From NCBI GenBank assembly GCA_005884605.1, contig VBBE01000109.1:1-7751 (forward strand): a stretch of DNA of 7,751 nt, in the 5' to 3' direction. Position numbers and translations under genes: made by a program. Shown here piece after piece: positions 1 to 4,967 of the stretch. Each line of letters starts with the position of its first letter. Within the stretch, counting starts at the first letter, position 1. The notes under the pieces are model-generated. The model did no database searches. It had not been told where the DNA came from and worked only from the letters and a program-made list of their open reading frames with translations. Origin of the DNA: Candidatus Bathyarchaeota archaeon. Lineage in GTDB: Archaea > Thermoproteota > Bathyarchaeia > 40CM-2-53-6.

Positions 1-1
1 T

Positions 2-1036
2 CTCTATGGAGTACAACCAACTTTCACGCTTACCGGTCTGATCATCAAAGACTTCCTCAAACTCAGCGGTTACTACGCACCATACGAGTTCATGGACCTC
101 CAGACGATGCTGAAGCATCAGCGTGAACTTCAGTATCACCAGTCGATCGATGTCGGAGACGCGTCTCTAACTCTAGTAAATGCCGGCCACATACCGGGCA
201 GCGCTCAGGCATTGATCACCTCCGAAGGCAAACGGCTACTGTACACGGGTGACTTCAACCGTCAGCCGACAAGGCTCGTCGACGGCGCAGACCCTAGCAA
301 CTACAAGGACTTGGACGCAATCATCATCGAAGGAACCTACGCCACAGAAGACCACCCGATGCGGGATGGACTCGAAAAAGAGTTTGTCGAAAAAGTAACA
401 GAAGTAGTTGAGGGAGGCGGAACAGTTCTCGTCCCGGCCTTCGGTGTCGGCCGATCCCAAGAACTACTCTCGGTACTCTCAGCCTACCACTTCGAGCATC
501 CGGTTTTCGTAGATGGAATGGCCCTCGATGCAATGGAGATGCTCCTGAAGTATCCCTCATCGCTAAGAGACTCTTCAGTTTTTGAACGGGCTAGCAAGAT
601 GGCTCACTGGGTCGACGGATGGAACGATCGAAGGAGGGCTGCAAAAACTGCGGGTGTGATAATATCGCCTGCAGGGATGTTGAAGGGCGGCGCGTCCGTT
701 TTCTACATGGAGAATGTTGCGGCGAAGAAACAGAATGCGGTGTTCATGGTCAGCTTCCAGGTACCAGGTAGCCCTGGCAGGATCCTCTTGGAGCGGAAGA
801 AGTTCGTTATCCACGGCAAAGCTCGACCGGTGGATGCGAGAGTAGAGAGGTTCGACTTCTCATCCCACGGAGGCAGACGAGAACTAGAATTGACGCTGTC
901 GGATCTCGATAAGAAGACGAAGGTGTTCATCGTGCACGGCGCGGAAGGAAACTGCAAGAAACTTGCCGAGTGGGCCTCCAAAGAACAAGGACTGGACGCG
1001 AAGGCCCCGAAAACCGGGGACGTTATCGAGATTTAG
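2..1036 (+). CDS. beta-CASP ribonuclease, archaeal CPSF type (5'-truncated by window edge)
   Basis: This is a zinc-dependent metallo-beta-lactamase/beta-CASP nuclease, a family that processes or degrades RNA in the cytoplasm. The reading frame is open from base 2, so the ATG at 92 is internal. 344 residues are visible; the family is usually about 420, so roughly 75 N-terminal residues with the HxHxDH zinc motif should lie off the left edge. Visible motifs are GHIPGS (His codon 188-190), YTGDFN (Asp 251-253), beta-CASP motif A EGTYA (Glu 329-331), PAFGVGRSQELL, SPAGMLKGG, motif B FSSHGGRREL (His 866-868) and motif C VHGAEGN (His 935-937). Motifs B and C are 23 residues apart, close to the 22 of human CPSF73. 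I see no KH domains, but they would be N-terminal, so the KH-bearing FttA/aCPSF1 type is excluded mainly by the weaker FttA-like motif details. The protease gene follows after six bases, which suggests co-transcription. Family is confident; the exact subgroup (aCPSF2-like) is less so. Confidence 0.93.
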   Translation, partial: LYGVQPTFTLTGLIIKDFLKLSGYYAPYEFMDLQTMLKHQRELQYHQSIDVGDASLTLVNAGHIPGSAQALITSEGKRLLYTGDFNRQPTRLVDGADPSNYKDLDAIIIEGTYATEDHPMRDGLEKEFVEKVTEVVEGGGTVLVPAFGVGRSQELLSVLSAYHFEHPVFVDGMALDAMEMLLKYPSSLRDSSVFERASKMAHWVDGWNDRRRAAKTAGVIISPAGMLKGGASVFYMENVAAKKQNAVFMVSFQVPGSPGRILLERKKFVIHGKARPVDARVERFDFSSHGGRRELELTLSDLDKKTKVFIVHGAEGNCKKLAEWASKEQGLDAKAPKTGDVIEI

Positions 1037-1042
1037 CGCTCC

Positions 1043-1897
1043 ATGGCAGAGGAAGAACACAAGGCCTTCAATCCCCGCCCAGGCCATCTCTACCCTGTAA
1101 TTCTCAGCCTCGCTGTAACGGGCATTCTTGGATATCCGATCTCAAACCAGATCGTTCCTCAAGCCCAAGTAACGCCTTTCCAGGGCGATAGTCTAGGCTC
1201 GGCGAGTCTCAACGCGTTCATCTTCGTAATCGCTCTTGGAGCAAGTGCGACAGCAATGCTTCTCATGATCAGAAGAGGCAAGATGGGGTTCATCCGCTCG
1301 CTCATCAGAGCTGCGGTCCTCGTAGTGTCGTTTGCTGTTGCGTTCTGGTACGCGTCCTCGATCTTTTTCCTGATTCCGAACTCTCCGTCGGACCCGATAG
1401 CCACCATTATCCTCCTAGGCGTTTCGCTCGGAACAGCGGGGGCGATTGGTCTTACAATATTCGGGAAAGCAAGAAAATATCAGCTAATCGGGGTGACACT
1501 AATTGGTGCGTTGACTGGGATCTTTTTGGGCTATTCGATAGGACCGGTGACTGCGCTCGTCCTCGTTGGCGCCCTTGTGATCTACGACATTGTTGCAGTG
1601 TTCCGCGGTCCTGTCGGAGCTCTAGCGAAGACAATTGGAGAAGGCGATCTTCCTGGCGCAGTTTTTACATATGGGGATTTGACAATCGGGATGGGAGACA
1701 TGGTCTTCTATTCACTAGTCGCAACAACAGCACTTGTATACTTCGGTGGAGTTCTCTCATTCTTTGGTGCCGCGATCGGGATACTCGCCGGAACCTTCCT
1801 TGGATTCAAAGCCCTCTCAAAATACGAGATGTTTCCCGGTCTCCCGTTTTCCTTGCTACTCGGGGTCGCGGGAATGCTCCTTGCAAGTTTCCTATAG
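1043..1897 (+). CDS. presenilin/SPP-family intramembrane aspartyl protease (archaeal PSH)
   Basis: A polytopic membrane protein of 284 residues that should cleave transmembrane helices within the bilayer using two aspartates. The catalytic YD motif is in YDIVAVF (Asp182) and the GxGD motif in IGMGDMVFYS (Asp219), both very close to human presenilin's YDLVAVL and GLGDFIFYS. The intervening RGPVGALAKT also matches presenilin's KGPLRMLVET. The third motif, usually PALP, reads PGLP here (265-268). About nine hydrophobic segments can be seen, near 17-35, 56-76, 87-110, 118-139, 146-165, 168-188, 217-237, 238-256 and 267-284, as the family requires. The loop between the two aspartates is short, so there is no presenilin-style autocleavage loop. 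The ATG at 1043 is the first start after the upstream stop at 1034-1036; no clear Shine-Dalgarno precedes it. It lies six bases behind the ribonuclease gene, in the same frame. Its substrate cannot be inferred. Confidence 0.93.
   Translation: MAEEEHKAFNPRPGHLYPVILSLAVTGILGYPISNQIVPQAQVTPFQGDSLGSASLNAFIFVIALGASATAMLLMIRRGKMGFIRSLIRAAVLVVSFAVAFWYASSIFFLIPNSPSDPIATIILLGVSLGTAGAIGLTIFGKARKYQLIGVTLIGALTGIFLGYSIGPVTALVLVGALVIYDIVAVFRGPVGALAKTIGEGDLPGAVFTYGDLTIGMGDMVFYSLVATTALVYFGGVLSFFGAAIGILAGTFLGFKALSKYEMFPGLPFSLLLGVAGMLLASFL
1892..1897. other. palindromic tail-to-tail stop overlap (CTATAG)
   Basis: The protease gene (plus strand) ends with TAG at 1895-1897 and the HAD gene (minus strand) ends with TAG read from 1894-1892. 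Together they form the perfect six-base palindrome CTATAG, so the two coding regions overlap by six bases. No U-rich terminator is visible just beyond either stop, so each transcript probably extends antisense into the other gene. Confidence 0.9.
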
Positions 1898-2599
1898 AGA
1901 CGCCAGGGTCACTGATGCCTCCGCCAGACTCAAAAATCGATAATCGGCAATACTGTCAACCATGGGTCTCTTCGAGACCAGAACCGTCTTCATGCCGGTG
2001 ATCCTGCCCCCCCAGATATCATGTCTCTCTGAATCGCCCACAATGACAGCTTCCCGTGGAAGCAGCTTAAACTGCATGAGCGCGTAGAGAAAGATTCCAG
2101 GGTCAGGCTTACGGATTCCAACAAAAGCCGAGGTGACGACTTTGTCAAAGTGTTCTAGCAGCCGTACTCTGCGAAGGATCTCTACTGCAACATCATGAGA
2201 TGATACATTCGATATTATTCCAAGCTTGATCCTTCGTTTCGAAAGCTTCTCCAAGAGAGGCTTCGAATCGGGGAAAACGACCGCGTTTTCGGCCCTGGCG
2301 GAGACGATGATCTTGATTGCATCCTCGACCAAACTGTCCCCAGGTTCATGGCCAAGTGCCCGTCTTAGGAGTTGTACTATCCACGCCTGTATCGGAATCT
2401 CAACGTGATGTTTGGTGCGAAAACGCTCGTTTACCTTGTAGCCTTGCTTATAGATCGAGAAGAGTTCGGATGGGGACTTTCCTCGTGGTAAGATCTTGCT
2501 GATCTTTTCTAGGGCCTTCATCGTGACTAGGTTGTCTTCGATGTTTTGCGTTACGAGGGTCTCTCCAAGATCGAAGAATATCGCTTTTGCCCGCGCCAT
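1892..2599 (-). CDS. HAD-superfamily hydrolase, DLGET variant of motif I
   Basis: A soluble 235-residue Rossmannoid hydrolase of the haloacid dehalogenase superfamily, most of which are small-molecule phosphatases. Motif I is FFDLGETL with nucleophile Asp10; motif II is GIISN (Ser130); motif III is the Lys in RKPDPGIF (Lys164); motif IV is VGDSERHD (Asp189, Asp194). Residues 16-105 form the helical cap expected of a C1-cap, subfamily I enzyme. The position two after the nucleophile, normally the general acid/base Asp of phosphatases, is Gly12. HAD proteins with DLGxT/V are known, including the active E. coli phosphatase YihX with DLGNV, so this does not prove loss of activity. The gene lies 15 bases downstream of aRF1 and in the same frame, with no evident Shine-Dalgarno before its ATG. 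It is probably translated from the aRF1 transcript. The substrate is unknown; it could be a phosphoglycolate-phosphatase-like enzyme or a dehalogenase-like member. Confidence 0.9.
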   Translation of the reverse strand: MARAKAIFFDLGETLVTQNIEDNLVTMKALEKISKILPRGKSPSELFSIYKQGYKVNERFRTKHHVEIPIQAWIVQLLRRALGHEPGDSLVEDAIKIIVSARAENAVVFPDSKPLLEKLSKRRIKLGIISNVSSHDVAVEILRRVRLLEHFDKVVTSAFVGIRKPDPGIFLYALMQFKLLPREAVIVGDSERHDIWGGRITGMKTVLVSKRPMVDSIADYRFLSLAEASVTLASL

Positions 2600-2614
2600 A
2601 GGTAGTTGCTCGAA

Positions 2615-3883
2615 CTAGTTGGCAGGGTAGCGTAGGACTGCCACGACCTTTCCGAACGCGTCCCGTAGCATTCGTCCCTCCTCGGTCTCCTCTGATACGA
2701 CCTCAACTTTGCTTCCGCCTTTCTCTGCGTAGTCCAGGAAGCTGTCGATGATATCGCTGTCCTCAACGACTTCGAGATTTGGTTTGCCGCACTTCTTGCA
2801 TGGTCGCGTGGGAAGCTCGCTCTTGACCGCGTGAGCCTCATACCTTGTCCCGCGGAACTCTTCTAGATTGCCGCAGTTTTTGCATTTTAGGACGAGTCGC
2901 TGACCTTCTAGTTTCTCTGAGATCAGCAATGTATCGACAACGCCTTTTTCCAAGTATTTCTGGACCTGTAACTCTCCGAAGACTCCTTTGCCGGTTTCGT
3001 GGCCTAGCTCGTAGAGGAATTTCTGGACCATCTGCTTCTCCTCCTTGTACCGAACTCCTTTCAGTATCTCGCTGCTCTTCTCAACGACCTCCTCGACGCC
3101 TGCCTCGCTGGTGTAGCTTGTATCGACGACCGAGAGCACTTTGTTCTTGAGCGTGTACTGCAAGTATTCTCCCTCGGACCAGACATATTTTGTAGGTCCC
3201 GGTCCACCGATGATGATTCCTTTGAGATCCGGTATGGCAAGCATGATCTCGTTGAAGTGCTGACCAACGCGTTTGTAGTAGTCGTTGGCGACCTGTTCGC
3301 GGATACGTTCGAAACGTCTAGCTGATTGTCCACCGGCACGGCTCTTTCCGGGTATTCCTGAGGTGAAGCTTTTGACGATCTCGACCCTCCGTCCTTTGAG
3401 GGTTGCAACAACCGCTTCAGTCCCGTCAATGACGATTATTCCGTAGGTATCCTTCTCGACAACGAGAGCTAAGAGGGGCTCAACGTGGAAACGCGCATCG
3501 CACCTGTAGAACCCGACTGTAATTGCCTCAGGAGGGGTTAACACGTAGATCTCCATCCGTTCACTCCCAAGACCATTCTGAGGGATCATCCCTGCAAAGA
3601 TCACTAGGCCGGTAGGGGGCGGTTCTTTGAACAATCGCAACCGCTGCATGACCCGTTCGATGGAGTCTTGGACCGCTTGGCGGGTTGTGCGTGATTTGAT
3701 GTTGGATGCTGTCCCTGCTTCTTCCCGGAGCTGACCGAGGACTTCGTGTATTCTACGGTCCGGGGGAACGTATAGGCTGATGAGTTCTGTTCCCCGGCCT
3801 TCTTTCCGTGCCAGTTGTTCTAGGGTTCGTCTGAACTTGAATTTGGCAACTGAGTCTGACGCAGATAGAACTGAGCTGGTCAC
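2615..3883 (-). CDS. prf1: archaeal peptide chain release factor 1 (aRF1)
   Basis: The single archaeal class I release factor, which recognises all three stop codons in the ribosomal A site and triggers release of the nascent chain. It is 422 residues, normal for the family. The N domain has the stop-reading TASNIKS motif (58-64) and YxCxxxF as YRCDARF (126-132). The M domain carries the catalytic GGQ (184-186) in GGQSARRFERIR. The C domain includes the minidomain with a complete zinc ribbon, CKNC (Cys334, Cys337) and CKKC (Cys362, Cys365), and ends in the usual AVLRY. The start is GTG at 3883-3881: an in-frame TAG lies two codons upstream, and GGAGGT sits ten bases before it, so the choice is firm. 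The gene ends in TAG and is followed by the HAD gene in the same frame. A BRE/TATA-like element about 165 bases upstream probably drives it. No family residue is missing. Confidence 0.98.
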   Translation of the reverse strand: MTSSVLSASDSVAKFKFRRTLEQLARKEGRGTELISLYVPPDRRIHEVLGQLREEAGTASNIKSRTTRQAVQDSIERVMQRLRLFKEPPPTGLVIFAGMIPQNGLGSERMEIYVLTPPEAITVGFYRCDARFHVEPLLALVVEKDTYGIIVIDGTEAVVATLKGRRVEIVKSFTSGIPGKSRAGGQSARRFERIREQVANDYYKRVGQHFNEIMLAIPDLKGIIIGGPGPTKYVWSEGEYLQYTLKNKVLSVVDTSYTSEAGVEEVVEKSSEILKGVRYKEEKQMVQKFLYELGHETGKGVFGELQVQKYLEKGVVDTLLISEKLEGQRLVLKCKNCGNLEEFRGTRYEAHAVKSELPTRPCKKCGKPNLEVVEDSDIIDSFLDYAEKGGSKVEVVSEETEEGRMLRDAFGKVVAVLRYPAN

Positions 3884-3893
3884 TGGCTATTCG

Positions 3894-3899
3894 ACCTCC
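3894..3899 (-). promoter_or_regulatory. Shine-Dalgarno site of aRF1
   Basis: The minus strand reads GGAGGT, a perfect match to the 16S anti-Shine-Dalgarno, with a ten-base spacer to the GTG start. It decides the non-ATG start of aRF1 and implies that this gene is translated from a leadered mRNA. It is the only strong site of this kind I see in front of any gene in the window. Confidence 0.85.
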
Positions 3900-3946
3900 A
3901 GCAAGAAAAAGCAAGGACTATCGCCTACGGTTCTAGGCCGGCTCGT

Positions 3947-4003
3947 TCACATCTTGGATTTTTTCTTCTTTCCCGGGTTGTGCTTCGCGCACGTGCTACA
4001 CAT
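3947..4003 (-). CDS. possible 18-residue leader ORF upstream of aRF1 (CxxC, Lys-rich)
   Basis: On the minus strand an ATG at 4003-4001 opens MCSTCAKHNPGKKKKSKM and stops at TGA (3949-3947). A stop lies six codons upstream in the same frame, so the ORF cannot be longer. It begins shortly after the transcription start predicted from the BRE/TATA-like element at 4044-4058, and GAGG lies 13 bases before the ATG, farther than usual. The peptide has one CxxC and a run of four lysines. It is in the same frame as aRF1, 120 bases upstream, with a TGA and a TAG in between. I do not recognise the peptide. It may be chance, a conserved microprotein, or a leader ORF whose termination feeds back on release factor synthesis; the last is only inference. 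Confidence 0.3.
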   Translation of the reverse strand: MCSTCAKHNPGKKKKSKM

Positions 4004-4043
4004 TTTGCTGACAAGTCCTCAAGAGAGACAGGTGGGTTTTGCG

Positions 4044-4058
4044 TATAAAATGCTTTTT
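4044..4058 (-). promoter_or_regulatory. BRE/TATA-like archaeal promoter for aRF1
   Basis: The minus strand reads AAAAAGC (4058-4052), which fits the archaeal BRE pattern RNWAANY, then one A, then TTTTATA (4050-4044) as a TATA-like box. Transcription would be expected about 25 bases downstream, near position 4020, giving an aRF1 leader of about 135-140 bases. The element sits just after the ABC ATPase stop codon, where the next minus-strand unit needs a promoter. The box is not a perfect consensus. Confidence 0.5.
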
Positions 4059-4070
4059 CCAGGTCCGGAG

Positions 4071-4967
4071 CTACCCGATTACTCCCTGCCTCTGAAGCTC
4101 GTCCTGGAGCCCTGCCTTCACCTGTCGCAGCCGGACCCGTTGGTCAGCATACTCGTCCCCTGAAACCTTGCCTGACTTGAAATCCTCGTCCAACTGTTTC
4201 ATTTGTCTCTCAAGCTCTGACATGCGATGGCGCAGCTGATCCAGGTACGAGCTTGAGGTGTCCTGTGAAGCGATCTGGCTGGGAGTAAGGGACGATTTGA
4301 TGGTTCCATCCTCTATCCGCATGATGTTATTCGCTGTCTTTGCAACATTCTGGTCATGTGTGACCATTATCAGCGTCTTCCCCAGCTCACGGTTTATCTT
4401 GACTAGGAAGTCTGTCACCATCTTCGCGTTCACACTGTCAAGTTCGCCCGTCGGCTCGTCTGCTAGGAGCAGAGGAGGATCGTTGGCTAGAGCCGCGGCT
4501 ATTGCTACTCGTTGCTGTTCTCCACCGCTAAGTTCATCCGGCTTGTGATCACGTCTATCTGCGAGGCCCACGATGCCTAGGAGGTCCTTGGTTCTGGCTG
4601 AGCGAGTTCCGCCCGGCGTTCCCATAGCCATCATTGGAAGCTCCACGTTTTCCGCCGCCGTGAGTGTTGGAATCAGGTTGAGGGTCTGGAAGACGTGACC
4701 GACGACCTGGCGACGGTAGTAGACCAACCGCGCGGGGTCTAGGTCTGTTAGCACGGTGTTGCCAACATGGACGTTTCCCGCGGTGGCTCTGTCAAGCCCC
4801 CCGAGAATATTTAGCAGAGTGGTCTTCCCGCTGCCGCTCGGTCCTATTATCGAGACCATGCCGCCTGCTTCGACTTTGAGATTGATCCCGCGGAGCGCCT
4901 GTACCTCCACTCTGCCGAGCTTGTAGGCTTTGACGAGGGAGTCTACCACAACTGGTACGGCAGTCAT
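4071..4967 (-). CDS. ABC transporter ATP-binding subunit, MacB/LolD type, with C-terminal helical extension
   Basis: The 298-residue ATPase that powers the adjacent FtsX-type permease from the cytoplasmic face. Motifs in order: Walker A GPSGSGKT (42-49), Q-loop Gln94 in HVFQTLNL, signature LSGGEQ (146-151), Walker B LLLADEP (166-172), D-loop ELD (175-177) and switch His204. The stretch NLIPTLTAAENVELP is typical of the LolD/MacB/FtsE-like group. The core ends near 225; LolD-type subunits are usually about 220-250 residues, and here residues 235-298 add a charged, helix-rich tail (SELERQMKQLDEDF then SGDEYADQRVRLRQ). I chose the ATG at 4967: it forms an ATGA overlap with the permease stop, and the protein then starts just before the first core strand. 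An upstream ATG at 5084 would add 39 residues unlike the family and overlapping the permease. Substrate unknown. Confidence 0.95.
   Translation of the reverse strand: MTAVPVVVDSLVKAYKLGRVEVQALRGINLKVEAGGMVSIIGPSGSGKTTLLNILGGLDRATAGNVHVGNTVLTDLDPARLVYYRRQVVGHVFQTLNLIPTLTAAENVELPMMAMGTPGGTRSARTKDLLGIVGLADRRDHKPDELSGGEQQRVAIAAALANDPPLLLADEPTGELDSVNAKMVTDFLVKINRELGKTLIMVTHDQNVAKTANNIMRIEDGTIKSSLTPSQIASQDTSSSYLDQLRHRMSELERQMKQLDEDFKSGKVSGDEYADQRVRLRQVKAGLQDELQRQGVIG
4964..4967 (-). other. ATGA stop/start overlap coupling permease and ATPase
   Basis: The permease TGA (4966-4964) overlaps the ATPase ATG (4967-4965) as ATGA. No good Shine-Dalgarno lies nearby, so the ATPase is probably translated by termination-reinitiation, which would keep the two subunits in proportion. 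Confidence 0.85.

Noticed and set aside
92..94. ATG at 92 as the ribonuclease start
   Set aside because: The frame is open from base 2 with family-like sequence (LYGVQPTFTLTG), and the zinc-binding N-terminal part of the fold would be lost.
3959..3971. T-rich tract on the plus strand as a terminator
   Set aside because: No plus-strand gene ends nearby. On the minus strand it is simply the lysine codons of the small leader ORF.
3980..3996. Short hairpin or palindrome in the aRF1 leader (GTGC/GCAC stem; GCACGTGC)
   Set aside because: The stem is only four pairs and the palindrome eight bases, too weak to call a riboswitch or structured RNA without covariation.
3780..4163. Plus-strand ORF of 127 codons spanning the aRF1 start, the gap and the ATPase end
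   Set aside because: It runs antisense to two confident genes and across their intergenic promoter region, and resembles no known family.
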